Shown: positions 22,201-30,949 of the stretch, piece by piece | Position numbering within the stretch: the first letter of the stretch is position 1 | How the letters are laid out: every line of letters starts with the position of its first letter | Assembly (NCBI GenBank): GCA_964020085.1 | Contig: OZ026597.1 | Location: forward strand, 20,089,021 to 20,153,020 | DNA length: 64,000 nt | From: Micromussa lordhowensis | Lineage: Eukaryota > Cnidaria > Anthozoa > Scleractinia > Lobophylliidae | Direction of reading: 5' to 3' | Program-made: the position numbers and the translations under genes | Notes under the pieces: generated by a model | Told to the model about the DNA's origin: nothing | The model's input: only the letters and a program-made list of their open reading frames with translations | Databases searched by the model: none

Positions 22201-23627
22201 GTTTTATCATTCCCAAGCTTTGTTATTGGTTAACAAACTTCTTGCAATTTGTTCTAACCAATCATGGCCGACTTGTTAAGTTTTTTTTAACCAATCGTGT
22301 TAAGGACTCACACCAATTGCGGCTGGATTTAACCAAGTTTTCCCACACTTGGCGGCGGTCGCAAGTTTTTGCTTTTATTTCTGATTGGTTCTTCGAGTTT
22401 GTTTGTGTTTTTCGTGATTGGTGAGATGTTATTTCGTTGATTTTGGTCTATAACAATAGAAGTCGGACTTTTTCTAAGGATTTTTGTGATCTGTTATGTG
22501 CAAATTAAGCCAGAGCGAATGGTTTTTATCCTCTCACTATAGCCATGTCATGTACCAAGCGGCGTTGCAGTTGAATGGAACAAGTCGGAACCAGTATAAC
22601 TCACCAGGAAAGAGCCCCACGACAGACTACATTGAGTTGGTGAGTTAATCGAAAGAACCAACTTAATAACGACAATTTTTGACTGAAGACAGAATGTCGT
22701 TGGTGTTAGTCAGTGATTTAGCTGTTAAAATTGTTTCTAAGGCGCAAGTCAAATGTCAAACTTCACATGAGACAAACTAAACTGAGCGAATTAAGTTCAT
22801 GACATGTTCGACGTTTGACTCAACTGAGTTCGTCTGACTGAATTCAGATCAACCAACATATTCTATTCTTCAGACGGATAGAACGTGTTAGTAGATCTAA
22901 TTTCGAATCAAGTTCGACGTTTGACCAAACGGTCTAGCTTTATCCGTTTGGATCGACTCCAATTCATGCGAAGCTCGACCTTTGACCTAGGCTTGTGCTC
23001 TTTGCGACTCGTTTTCAGTTTCAATCGCGTTATGAAGAGCCTGCGGGCACAGGCGCTTCTCAGCGGTGTGAAGCAATGCGACGAACAAAAGATCGATTAC
23101 TCATGCAGGCTTTTCAATGAATTTTACCCAAATTATGGCAGTTTTGCAGTCTAGACAGAAACTATAAACAGGAATCTATGATACCTGCTTATCTTGTGTT
23201 TTTTTCTCCTTCGGCGAGATAATTTTTTGGTCGTAGGCATTTCTCCAACAATTGACTGAGTAGCATTGTTTTGAAAGATAGGTTGCCTGGGAATACGATT
23301 TGTCGTCATGACAGCAGTGCCGCTGACATGTCAACGTTTTTCGTGTTAATAAATTCTCGAACGATACTGTAAAATGGCGCTTAACTGTTCTCCGACTGGT
23401 GACGAACACGGTGACCGGGTGTTTGCCACTTTTATCAGTTTGAATTGCTTTTTGTGTGAGCTTAATAAGCAGAAATCCTGTTTCCAAAATAAAGAACTTG
23501 TTGTAACAACCGCTCACTGTTGCTCCCTTTCTAGGTATCTGGTCCTTCCAATAGAGGCGAACCTCCACCGTATTACTACCCCAGCTCACCCCAAGTAATC
23601 GCTGGTAGCAAATCAACCGTCCTGTAG
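4895..23627 (+). CDS. EPB41L4A: EPB41L4A-like FERM (band 4.1 family) protein, 25 coding exons, 5' end off window
   Basis: Exons read by splice sites and phase: 4895-4937, 6351-6429, 6982-7026, 7232-7284, 7704-7777, 8111-8157, 8308-8395, 9252-9340, 9687-9750, 10151-10242, 10487-10558, 11108-11176, 11262-11311, 13226-13349, 14803-14907, 15076-15162, 15302-15361, 15790-15843, 16647-16739, 17735-17833, 19026-19136, 21541-21770, 21909-22122, 22543-22639, 23535-23627. They total 2232 bases, 744 codons, with no internal stop and every junction in phase. The product has FERM lobes F1-end to F3, a FERM-adjacent segment, and a long Arg/Ser/His-rich tail. Band 4.1 proteins link membrane proteins to cortical actin and sit at junctions. 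The order of motifs ([42 protein letters not shown]) fits EPB41L4A (NBL4) better than EPB41L5/Yurt. The paralogue choice is from recalled family features and is moderately sure. Confidence 0.9.
4938..6350. repeat. Two adjacent foldback elements and a SINE copy in intron 1 of the window
   Basis: 5111-5220 is an inverted repeat (arms around ACCAGATAAATCAC / GTGATTTATCTGGT). 5237-5354 is a second one of related sequence (arms GGTTG...GGATAACACTATCC / GGATAGAGTTATCC...CAACC). Both share the GTGGATAAC word, so they are likely two copies of one MITE family. A diverged SINE follows at about 5720-5965. The rest of the intron shows no coding signal. Confidence 0.65.
5720..5965 (+). mobile_element. Diverged tRNA-headed SINE copy
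   Basis: The segment keeps a degenerate A box (AAATGGTTAGC) and B box (AGGTTCAAGC), then the body shared with the copies at 41672-41978 and 43760-44024: TTGTGTTCTTGGGAAAGTGAC, GTGCCTCTCTCCACCTAGGTG, and TGGTACTGGTGAATTTAATG. It is older than those copies, judging by the number of differences, and has an expanded G run near 5890-5905. Confidence 0.75.
6475..6535 (+). mobile_element. 3' fragment of the same SINE family
   Basis: GGGATAAGCTCCAGCCTGATGATCC followed by CTTGGCTCGTGTGCAGGCTTACCCTTACCTTT matches the last 60 bases of the SINE at 41672-41978 (GATAAGCTCCGGCCTGATGAGCC...TTTACCTTTACCTT). No head or body is present, so it is a truncated or fragmented copy. Confidence 0.65.
8396..9251. other. 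AT-rich intron, no recognisable element
   Basis: An 856-base intron between FERM exons. It has A-rich runs around 8940-9070 (CAGAAAAAA-type repeats) but no reading frame, TIR or SINE sequence that I could identify. Confidence 0.5.
10487..13349 (+). CDS. EPB41L4A: FERM-adjacent segment and linker exons of the EPB41L4A-like gene
   Basis: Exons 10487-10558, 11108-11176, 11262-11311 and 13226-13349 encode a basic/serine stretch ([20 protein letters not shown]) typical of the FERM-adjacent region after F3 in band 4.1 proteins. It is followed by [16 protein letters not shown] and a Ser/Thr-rich linker. In the family this segment is a phosphorylation target that tunes FERM binding. All exon junctions are phase 2 except the one at 11311/13226, which is phase 1. 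Confidence 0.85.
12021..12467. mobile_element. TIR element with an internal 63-bp minisatellite
   Basis: Left end CTTCAGAGTACCCCGCAACTC...AAATCTACTGCTACCG (12021-12070) is repeated inverted at 12420-12467. Between the arms lie four tandem units of about 63 bp, starting near 12129, 12192, 12256 and 12319, each with GTGCTAC(T/C)GCGGTCCGCAGTCCCG followed by an AT-rich part. No reading frame spans it. A target duplication was not evident. It lies in the intron 11312-13225 of the FERM gene. Confidence 0.8.
13938..14115. mobile_element. hAT-like non-autonomous element with 8-bp target duplication
   Basis: The 178-bp block begins CAGGGCTGTCA and ends TGACAGCCCT, and is flanked by identical GGAGTCAT octamers at 13930-13937 and 14116-14123. 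Terminal CAGGG-type inverted repeats with an 8-bp duplication are the hallmark of hAT transposons. There is no coding capacity. It lies in an intron of the FERM gene. Confidence 0.85.
14803..19136 (+). CDS. EPB41L4A: Arg/Ser- and His-rich tail exons of the EPB41L4A-like gene
   Basis: Seven short exons encode a low-complexity tail: [85 protein letters not shown], and [10 protein letters not shown]. Nearly all junctions are phase 2 and fall inside an AG|R arginine codon, so any exon could be skipped without a frameshift. EPB41L4A is known to have a comparable RS-like tail. The histidine runs stand out here. The tail is probably disordered. Confidence 0.85.
15967..16529. mobile_element. piggyBac-like foldback element flanked by TTAA
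   Basis: AGTGCCCATATCGTC begins at 15967 after TTAA (15963-15966), and the inverted GATGATATAGGCACT ends at 16529 before TTAA (16530-16533). The arms stay complementary for a long way (for example AACTTCTGCGAAAG / CTTTTCGCAGAAGTT-like, and ACGTAGATT...GGCTT / its inverse near 16300), so the whole 563 bp folds back. A TTAA target site is the piggyBac signature. No transposase frame is present. Confidence 0.8.
16783..17349. mobile_element. TA-flanked TIR element interrupted by a LINE
   Basis: CAGTGGAACC...CGGTCAC (16783-16807) and GTGACCGTATTAACGTGGTTCCATTG (ending 17349) are terminal inverted repeats flanked by TA on both sides, as in Tc1/mariner-type MITEs. The short core is split by a LINE tail at 16848-17271. 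Confidence 0.75.
16848..17271 (+). mobile_element. 5'-truncated LINE (CR1/L2-like tail) nested in the TIR element
   Basis: The sequence encodes [32 protein letters not shown] and [11 protein letters not shown] followed by a stop near 17078-17080. This is the C-terminal signature of non-LTR polyproteins (compare [18 protein letters not shown] in the LINE at 40615-42870). It ends in a short ATTCTT-type tail. AAACGCC flanks it on both sides (16841-16847 and 17272-17278), a 7-bp target duplication. Only about 420 bp of 3' end was inserted. Confidence 0.85.
18158..18292. repeat. Foldback element in FERM-gene intron
   Basis: AATAGAGCACTTTTTCCGTGTTTATA at the left is matched by TATAAACACGGAAAAAGTGCTCTATT at the right, with a loop of about 80 bases containing a second weaker match (GCCTCA / TGAGGC). 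It is a short MITE-like inverted repeat without coding potential. The surrounding intron 17834-19025 shows nothing else I can assign. Confidence 0.7.
19684..20526 (-). CDS. Intronless HSF-type DNA-binding-domain protein nested in the FERM gene
   Basis: An uninterrupted ATG-initiated frame of 280 residues on the strand opposite to the host gene. Residues 6-75 fit a divergent heat-shock-factor winged helix: [39 protein letters not shown], then [19 protein letters not shown], where the Phe-x-x-Phe and Gly-Phe-x-x-Val positions match the HSF recognition helix. Residues 95-195 are a Lys/Arg/Glu-rich, probably nuclear-targeting stretch ([21 protein letters not shown]). The C-terminus has two similar segments ([11 protein letters not shown] and [11 protein letters not shown]) around a hydrophobic helix. 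No HSF trimerisation repeat is evident. AATAAA on the minus strand at 19517-19512, about 170 bp past the stop, is a plausible poly(A) signal. It may be a retrogene or a lineage-specific HSF-like gene. The role is inferred from the domain only. Confidence 0.75.
   Translation of the reverse strand: MGEKSRFASFQSLLFAIITSGKYWRCIRWCDNGTTVLITSPQLFEREVLRRELTDLNLKDFASFVKMLKTIGFRRVLSARLSKTQKFRHPRFRINGKDVTDDKKRKEKEETRGKRKQNMTGKERDETKTEQKVTGTESKCFKKNFEKPKTIKGIKRRGEVVNEDSRGKSAVKRKRDTMNNEHYVHANRQKQNTCPTTASSANQNPTQQRMPRGYCLEEITAAQAMLGLSTPVVSIQNIPVMLAHSLVDSYKSFVLFVERSARKIEAAQALIELATANIGR
20527..21540. other. Region upstream of the HSF-like gene, rest of host intron
   Basis: This kilobase must carry the promoter of the minus-strand HSF-like gene if it is expressed. 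No TATA box in the right orientation was clear. A weak inverted repeat (CTAGGCTCGATTTCCAG near 21192 / CTGGAAATCGAGTCTAG near 21294) is present. No other coding signal was seen. Confidence 0.4.
21541..23627 (+). CDS. EPB41L4A: C-terminal exons of the EPB41L4A-like gene with possible PDZ ligand
   Basis: Exons 21541-21770, 21909-22122, 22543-22639 and 23535-23627 encode a further His-rich patch ([14 protein letters not shown]), Tyr/Ser-rich sequence, [22 protein letters not shown] and a Pro/Tyr stretch. The protein ends KSTVL before TAG at 23625-23627. T-V-L fits a class I PDZ-binding C-terminus (S/T-x-hydrophobic); the binding is an inference. The exon limits rest on consensus GT-AG sites and matching phases. 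Confidence 0.85.
22193..22425. promoter_or_regulatory. Cluster of CCAAT boxes in an intron
   Basis: Seven CCAAT pentamers in either orientation lie within about 235 bp: GATTGGTT near 22196, TATTGGTT near 22224, AACCAATC near 22257 and 22291, ACCAATT near 22311, GATTGGTT near 22383, GATTGGTG near 22417. CCAAT is the NF-Y target in animals. Whether this is an enhancer/promoter or repeat-derived is not known. Confidence 0.35.
22640..23534. repeat. Intron with repeated TTCGACGTTTGAC motif
   Basis: The motif (G)TTCGACGTTTGAC appears near 22806 and 22913, a variant GCTCGACCTTTGACC near 22975, and an inverted version GTCAAATGTCAAACTTC near 22748. These look like arms of one or more degenerate MITE copies. 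Nothing in the region resembles coding sequence apart from the exon that follows. Confidence 0.5.
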
Positions 23628-26130
23628 CTTGCACGAACAAGGACCACAAGTACAATGTAGTATTAACATACCAAGAAGGGCTCATTCCTGTGATATAACT
23701 GAGCTTACTTAACTCCAACATCCTTATCTCTTCAGAGATGAGGCTCGAAACAAGTTAAGGTGACGTCATTCCTTAAGCTCCTCCCAAGCCTCACTGGAAA
23801 GATTACGCTTGGTAGTTGGCGTAGTTGTTTTCCTATCATGTGGGGGGGGGGGGGGGGGGGTGTAGTTAGACTCTGTTAGTGATCTAAACACCCACACACA
23901 GAAAATATTCTAATGGTGAGGATGTCAAATCTAACTACCGTTATAGTTCTCGTTAAGCACTAGTCTCTTTGCTCTTTTACCTGACTCCTACATGCATGCA
24001 TACCATACCTACTAGAGTTAACTCGAATGAGACTAGAAAACAAAACAAAAGGAAGGTTAAAATCCGCAGAGGTGTGCGGATGGTCTAAATTAGCCAAGTT
24101 TCAAATTGTTTGGATAATGTCTGGTTGACAGAAATTGATATTTCTTAACCGACAATAGGCATTCCTTTTCATTCCTGTCAATTGTAGACAAGTGAATTAC
24201 AATCGGCGTTGTATTCACTATAACTTGCCGCCGTTTTTCCTTTCTCGAGCGCGCGTCAGATGAAAAACGCCTCTTGTAACACTGCCCGTCACCCATTCAA
24301 ATTCTCTATTTAACTTAGGCAACCTTGTCGCTTTCAAATATTTTATGGTATAAGCAGTTCATAAACATTGATGCCGAGCTTCTGAAATGGTCGTTATTTA
24401 TAATTCTCTACGTTGGGTCGACAGTCAGAGAACCTTTGTGTTCAGTTTTAAACGCGCACAGCTCTATCTCGTAACCTGCTTACTGTATTAGACTTTTGTG
24501 CAGTTTTAGCGGCATTTTCTTTATCATGGCCTTCATCTACTAAGACAGTTGATATTTGACTAAGTATATTCTTATTTTTATGTTTTAATTTTGGCATTTT
24601 GCCCTCGGCATACGTTTTAGATCATATTTTTTACCATGCAATCCATCCGTCTTCTCGCTAAGAGGTTTTATTTACATTTACAATTTCTGCGCACTACTTA
24701 GTGATTTTCTAACGACTGTCTTGTCTACCAAGTTTTCTCGTTTTCACAGTTTTGTGATTGGTTGAAAGACTCGACCATTCGTCGTTTCAGCCAATCAGGC
24801 GATGAACCGAAACCAATCGTGTTTTGTCTCACGTGACCTTTCCCGCGCTTGTTGTTGGTTACAAATTGTTTTAAATCTGTTGCCTTGGCGATGAGCTACA
24901 ATGAATAACCCTATTTTAACATACGTCGGTCGTTAGAAAAACGCTCCGGTATGGCAGAATGGGATATTTTGGCATTTTATGCTGATAAATGTTGTATTTT
25001 ACTGATATATAAATGGAAATTTAGTGAAGAGCTATCCGCTAGTATTTTAGCCAAACGAGACGGTATTGTCTGTATATATGCCTTTATACCGACTCTAAGA
25101 TGCCTACGTGTTCACAAATTGTACTGTTGTCTCTTCAGAGTGTTCATGTCCTGGAAAAGAAAATAATTGTTTCATATTTTCACATTTTTAGCATAGTGCG
25201 GCTGAATCAGAATGGATGTAGGTTTTGTCCGTTTTTGTTAGTAACTCAAAGCAAGTACATGTTTAGTAAACACGACTGATTTTAACTAGCAAGGCAAAGA
25301 GTGTGTGACTAATGTTCGCTTGCTTGGTAAAACAAGAAGCGTGGGACCCAGCTTATCGTGCACTATAGTGCCCATCCCCTCAGTCGGGGCAACAAGAATC
25401 CTTTGCCATCGTAATCGTGTAAGCCTGTGGTTTTTGGTCAGAGTTACCAAGAAGTATGAGGTCATTTCCGGCGTTGCAAGCCCCCTCAATGTGAAATCAG
25501 AAGAGTTCGTGTTCGAGTGCCTCCGTGAAGTATTGACAAAAACCACACTTTTTGTCGAATGTGTGCGACTTAAAAGTGTGTGCTATCCTCAAGTCTTGCT
25601 TTGGTTTGCAAGTTTCGTTATGCTTGCTAGCCTCGCCGTTCTTACGTTGTTGTCGTTAACCTTAAATTACATATCGTATCAGTTTTTAATTACCATCTCA
25701 GCAGTAGTAAACTAATTTTAAACAACTGTTGGAAGATGTAAAAAACCTTTCATATTATTTATATCACAGTTTCAATTAAATTGCCCAAATGAGGCGACAA
25801 AGCAATTTCACTGTTGTTGTTGTTGTTGTTGTTGTTGTTGCCTGTTGTGCGTGAATGTGAAGAATCGTTTCCATATTAAATTAATCCTGCATAAACTGCA
25901 CATTACTTATTGGAACTTTTTTGTTATTGTTATATATTTTTTATTGCCTCTCACACTACTTACAAACACAATACAGTTACTTTCACTACTTACAATACTT
26001 CGTACACATTACTTACAAAACAATACGATTACTTATGCTTCTTGCAATACTATTACTTACACTATTCACAAACTTGCAATATACGTATTTATCACACGAC
26101 TCAGGCAGTCAGAGGGCCAATAACTAAAAT
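23628..26130 (+). other. 3'UTR and downstream region of the FERM gene
   Basis: No conserved coding sequence was recognised. By eye there is no AATAAA from the stop to about 26220; a variant ATTAAA lies at 25775-25780 and could end a long 3'UTR. A G-run at 23840-23860, a second CCAAT cluster at about 24756-24860 (three boxes plus CACGTG), a (TTG)n run at about 25812-25841, and a loose TTACTTACA-rich stretch at 25950-26085 are the notable points. The open frame at 25305-25715 begins at GTG and has no recognisable domain. Confidence 0.45.
25812..25841. repeat. (TTG)n microsatellite
   Basis: About ten consecutive TTG triplets, simple sequence between the FERM gene and the next element. Confidence 0.85.
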
Positions 26131-26149
26131 CAACCAATCAAAAAGCTCT

Positions 26150-26355
26150 ATTGCCGGTCCAATATTCTATAAGTATTGGACCGGGCAAGTATTGGACCGA
26201 ATGATTCCGCACTTGTGTTGTATAATAAATCTCTTATTAACCAAGCTTGTTCGGGATCGTACAGGGAGAATATCGGCCCGCGGTCTTTTTTGTACGGACC
26301 TCTGTCAAGACCTCGGACAGATATTCTCCCAGTACGGCCCTCGCGCTTGGTTAAT
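26150..26355. repeat. Inverted-repeat element, probable MITE
   Basis: 26236-26355 folds back: ATTAACCAAGC...GTACAGGGAGAATATC pairs with GATATTCTCCCAGTACGG...GCGCTTGGTTAAT. Just upstream, GGTCCAATA-loop-TATTGGACC at about 26157-26183 is a perfect 9-bp hairpin. No reading frame spans the element on either strand. Confidence 0.7.
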
Positions 26356-26399
26356 ATTTCAATTCGGACACTAGGGAACTCCATAACACAAGTATACTA

Positions 26400-27820
26400 A
26401 TTACAATACAATAATTAACACTAAAAAGCAATAGAAAGCTTAGCCTTCTTACGGCACGCTACCCGCTATTAGAAGGTTTAGCCACCTGGCGAGAACGAAA
26501 TAAGAAATATGACTCGCTGCAGTCTCCTCCTGCCTTTTTCGGAAGCTCATGCTGCGTTGTGCCACAACTTTCTACTGTGTAGCAATTCTATTGATTAGCA
26601 AATTTACCCACGTGAAATGGACAAAAAGTTCATGGAAACAGGCGTCTGCGAAAAAAAGTTTGATGAAAATCGCATTTTTCCTATCTAGGCCATTTCTAAA
26701 CATGCACAAATAGTCTGTACGGGAAAACAATAATGTTTACTATTTCCAAAAATCTCTTTTCGTTCCAGAGATATTCAAGTTTTTAAACTATGCAGATAGG
26801 AACCCAACATTTCTGTTACCATGGCAACATACCGGGTTCCTCCCCGTTATTAAAGCATATATCGGGTACATATTTAAAGCATAATATCGGGTACCTCCAC
26901 GATATAAAAGGCTATTCTGGCCACATTTAGCGTCCTTTACTAATATTTACCAATGGTGCCTCGTCTGCATGATTCAGCAAGCAAAGAAATATGTTAGGTT
27001 GAGTTCACTACAACTTTGAAATATGGTTGGGGACTGATAAAGAGTGTGTTGCCATGGGAACAGAAGTTTTGCTGCGCAGCGAGCGAAGCGAGCGAGCAGC
27101 AACATAATCAGGATTTAAGAAGAATATATAGAAGTGGATTCATCACTTTTTACCAGAATGCATTGCATTTAACCAGAGTGCAATGCGCCACTTTTTACCG
27201 GAGTGCATTGCGTCACGAACAACATGAAGATGTCATAGCGTCGAGCCCTTCGTCTTATTTCGCGTAGATTCCAGTGAAAATTTAGTTGTTTGTTTTGCTC
27301 TGATTTACCTGTAAAATGATATGACGAAGATCGTGCTTGACTTTCACAACTCTTGCTTTTTTTCTGAATGCAGTATGTGAAAGTTTGTAAATCTTGACGA
27401 TTAATTGTGACATCTTAATTTATTTTTTCGTAGTCTCGCCTCCTTGGTCGAATTCAGAAATGCAGAGAAATCGTCGTTACTCAAGCTCAGTTGTAGAATA
27501 ATTAAAATACGAAAACAGCAGAACACACTAATTTCATATATGCTGCGATCTATTCCTTTTTATCGCATGGTGCACGGTAGTCCACGGAGACAACCCAAAA
27601 TGAATGTTGCGTTACATAAACCGAAACTGACTGAGATGGCCATATACATGTAATACGTTTTCTTAAGTGCCGCACTGAATGTATTTATGAAGAAAGATTT
27701 TATGAAGGCGTTTTAAAGTTTCTTAACTCTATGTTACGAGGTTAGTGAAATGTAATTTTTCTGCAATTGTATATTCGGACTGTCTTTTCGTCAGCTAAGG
27801 ATTCGCAACTTATTTTTGCC
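26400..27820. other. Intergenic, nothing assigned
   Basis: AT-rich sequence with a few short open frames lacking ATG starts, introns or known motifs. Around 26820-26910 there are two GATATCGGGTAC-like words resembling the TATAAAAGGG-type repeats of the 1173-1589 element. I see no supported gene. Confidence 0.4.
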
Positions 27821-27823
27821 CCC

Positions 27824-28125
27824 GCAGGGTTTTGGCCCAGAGGCCAAAACGTGTAGTAAATGTATGCGAATCAATCCCGATTTGATGAAACTAGGCGCGC
27901 ACGGTGGTCTCGGTTAATTTTTCAGTCAGCTCGCAAGGCAATGCTACATGGGTAATTCTTGCAACCACGAACACGAGGAGGAGATTTTATTTGCTGTACG
28001 TGGAGGAGAGGATATCACAGCGATTTCTTCATCTCTTGAATTCAAAGGTCATTCGGCAGTACCAGATTGAACTGTTTGGTACAGAAGTTGATTTGTCGCG
28101 ACACAAACACCACACGTATAAAGAT
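27824..28125. repeat. Diverged tandem duplication, copy 1
   Basis: The block starts with a hairpin (GTTTTGGCC-CAGA-GGCCAAAAC, 27828-27850), continues with GAATC...CCCGATTTGA and AAACTAGGCGCGCACGG, CGGTTAATTTTT, and ends near CAAACACCACACGTATAAAG. The same order is found at 28753-29093. Reading frames are not conserved between copies, so it is probably not protein-coding. Function is unknown. Confidence 0.65.
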
Positions 28126-28752
28126 CATGTTTATTTGGATCGCTTATTTTTACTGAGTAATCTTACGTGGCGTAGAGCCCATGCGATGGCTGCGTTGACT
28201 GGAAGGGATTCAGATGTGAAACTAAATGTTTTGCGGCGTTTTCTTTGAAGACAAAAAGCATGACTCTAATTTGCATATATGGCGACTGTAAAGCGATACT
28301 TCTGTTTACATCTCGGAAAATAAATCTCGACTTTTGTTCTGCTTTCGAGATACAGCAGAGTCCTCGTATATCCAGACAAACGGTTTGTTTCAGTATCAAA
28401 CTAGAATAACAGAGTGGTTTGATATTTTTTCCAGAATGCACTTCGTGAGAGTATTTGGTAAAGACTATCATGTGATAGAATGAGTTAAACAGAATGTTAA
28501 GTCTTTCGATTATTTATGATAAGATGCCTAAGTTTACTTGAACAGTATGAGTGATATAGTTTACTAAAAATATAAAATTTCAGTTCATACAATAAATAAT
28601 AGTTTCCTTTAACGCAGTGGAATTTTTATAAGAATTTTATATCCTTGACGGGTAAAATAGAAGCGGGGGCAGATTTAGTGTGAACTATTACTAGTTTATC
28701 ATTTCGCAATTTCTAGCTTCAAATTACCATATTACTACATTCTCGTTGCTCC

Positions 28753-29093
28753 AGCAGGGTTTTGGCCCAGAGGTCAAAACCCGAGGAGGCATTAATAGAA
28801 CCCCCGCGTATAAAGAATGTGAAATATTGATGTAGTATCGGTAGTGTGCGAATCGAGCCCGATTTGAAGAAACTAGGCGCGCACGGCGGTCCCGGTTAAT
28901 TTTTGAGTAATCTCGGAAGGAAACTCTGGGTAATTATTTCAGCCACGAGGACGAGGAGAGGTATCCCGTACGCGCGCGATAAGGAAGTTATTCAGCAGTA
29001 CTGGATAGAATTGTCCCGTACAGAACTTAATTCGTTTGACAGAAATCAACAACGGGGTCGACAGACTCGATCCAAACACCACAGGTATAAAGT
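28753..29093. repeat. Diverged tandem duplication, copy 2
   Basis: This matches 27824-28125 in order: GCAGGGTTTTGGCCCAGAGG hairpin (GG-T-CAAAAC keeps pairing through a G-U), GCGAATC-GCCCGATTTGA, GAAACTAGGCGCGCACGG, GGTTAATTTTT, CAGCAGTACTGGATAGAATTG, and CCAAACACCACAGGTATAAAG. It carries a TGA in the frame that is open in copy 1. A second shared block, GGGGGCAGAT-TAGTG-GAACTATTACTAG, occurs at about 28664-28698 and 29417-29451, so the duplicated unit is likely about 750-930 bp. Confidence 0.65.
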
Positions 29094-29459
29094 AAACAGA
29101 TCAGGATCACAAATCAAAACTCAAAACCCACTCAAAGAAACAACAACAAACTGTATCCGAAGTAATTGAGTTTAGTTTCCTTTTGTTATCTCAAGGATCA
29201 GTAACGGTGTCGTAGAGTACGAAGAAGAGTACGAATAACGTTTTAAATTTATCATTACTTACTTGAAATAACAGAGATTTTTGTTCATTTTGTGTGATTT
29301 GAAGGATTACAACGAGAGTAAAAGGTCAGATCAGCCTGTTATTTCAACGATTCTGGGGAGACGTATTTTGTAATAGAAGCTGTACAGTTCTTTACATAAT
29401 AAACGCGATATCCCAGGCGGGGGCAGATGTAGTGAGAACTATTACTAGTTTTAATAAAT

Positions 29460-30290
29460 CCTGACAATCCAGCCTTTGCCATGGTTTTGCTCCTTTGACC
29501 CATCAGCCAATGATAGAGCGTTAGCATTTTCACACATCGCGATGGACTCGTCCTCGGTACAGTCTGTCAACATTCTAGAGATATTTAATGTGTACCAGTA
29601 CAGAACTTTTAAGTTAGATTTCTGCCCCTGCAATTTCCAAATCTTCGATTTTCGCGGCCCGATTAAGGGGAGGTTGATGTGAATCGTTTTATGTCCAAAC
29701 ACCATGATCAGATCACCATGTGCTTTTTTGTGATGACCATCATCACAACCTCGGCATTGATGCGTCATCGTGCATGAAGTTGATGCATAGAAGGACAGAT
29801 TTTAAGTTACACGGCACAATTTGACACTACTTTGAGAAATAAAGGTTAATGTAAGTCTTGGAACGTACAGGTAGATGAATCACTGCCTGAGATATGTCAC
29901 TATCAACAGAATGTACCGCAACATTACTATCTTTTAGATACCCTAGTTCATAACCGTTTTGCATGTAGAACTAATAGCCTGCGAAGTTTCATTTGTTTCT
30001 GCTGCAAATTGACCGAGATAACTCTACTTATATACTTGATGTAATATTTGGTTGAATCATCAGTCCTATGTGATTAACCTAAGAATTCAAGGGGTAAATA
30101 TTTGATCATGCAGCCTTATGTGCGGACACACACGAAGAGGATTAAGTAAACAAGTTAATATTTGATCATAGTAGCACTTCAAAACGCATCGTTCTGTGCA
30201 TCGCCCACATGTAGCTGACGTGTGATCGGGGCGTGACCTAACATCCGGGCATAATCCCGAACGTGTAGTATAGACATGATTGATCATCGC
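29460..30290. other. Intergenic, nothing assigned
   Basis: No exon-like, RNA-like or repeat structure was recognised. Short open frames on both strands overlap one another and have no domain signature. Confidence 0.4.
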
Positions 30291-30295
30291 AGTTA

Positions 30296-30946
30296 CCGTA
30301 GAATTCCGAAAGTAACGGCCCACCCGAAAATAACGGGTCCCCGAAAGTATCGTTAATTTTTTACCTTCCGAAGGAACCCCGGAAGTAACGGTCGCCCCGA
30401 AAATAACGGCCCACCCTAAAGTAGCGGTCCTTTGAAGAAGTCACTAAAAGAGAAACTCTCTGATGACCAGCGCAATGCGGATGGAACAGCCTGACTGCAG
30501 GACTGACGAACCTGAAGAGTTATTTGCGATTTTTTTAGTAACTTGACAGAATGTTTCTTGAAACTATGATTTATAAGCTGTACTTGACTGGCAGCAGAGT
30601 GAAATGATATAGTGAAATTAGTTACTTTGCGATATGCTTTCGCCCCACTGTACCAACATTTAGGGCCTTTTTCTGTTTTTTTTTGTTGTTATGTTTGGTT
30701 CTTTGTACTTTTTTGTTTGTAGTCTGTTTTGTTTATGTGGGTAATTAGTAACATACGTAAACTTTTAATTTCATGTTACGCGTCCGCTTTTAGTGTGAAA
30801 CGACAGTGAATTACATGTACCGAACAAACGTTTTTAACCATCCGAAAGTAACGGCTACCTGAAAGTAGCGGCTACCCGAAAGTAACGGCCCCTTTTGCCT
30901 GCTAAATCCGAAAATAACGGGGTCCGTTACTATTGGAATTCTACGG
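30296..30946. mobile_element. TIR element built of CCGAAAGTAACGG-type repeats
   Basis: CCGTAGAATTCC at the left and GGAATTCTACGG at the right are perfect 12-bp inverted ends, 651 bp apart. Both flanks inside carry arrays of short units such as CCGAAAGTAACGGCC and CCGAAAATAACGG (30306-30430 and 30838-30930). The middle is AT-rich and non-coding. TTA precedes the left end and TTTA follows the right, possibly a TA target site. Confidence 0.75.
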
Positions 30947-30949
30947 TTT

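Noticed and set aside
25305..25715. Membrane protein gene of 136 codons
   Set aside because: GTG start, no recognisable domain, and it lies in the probable 3'UTR/downstream region. Hydrophobicity comes from T-rich codons.
27904..28248. Protein-coding gene of 114 codons
   Set aside because: It starts with GTG, and the homologous block at 28753-29093 has a stop and a length change in the same frame.
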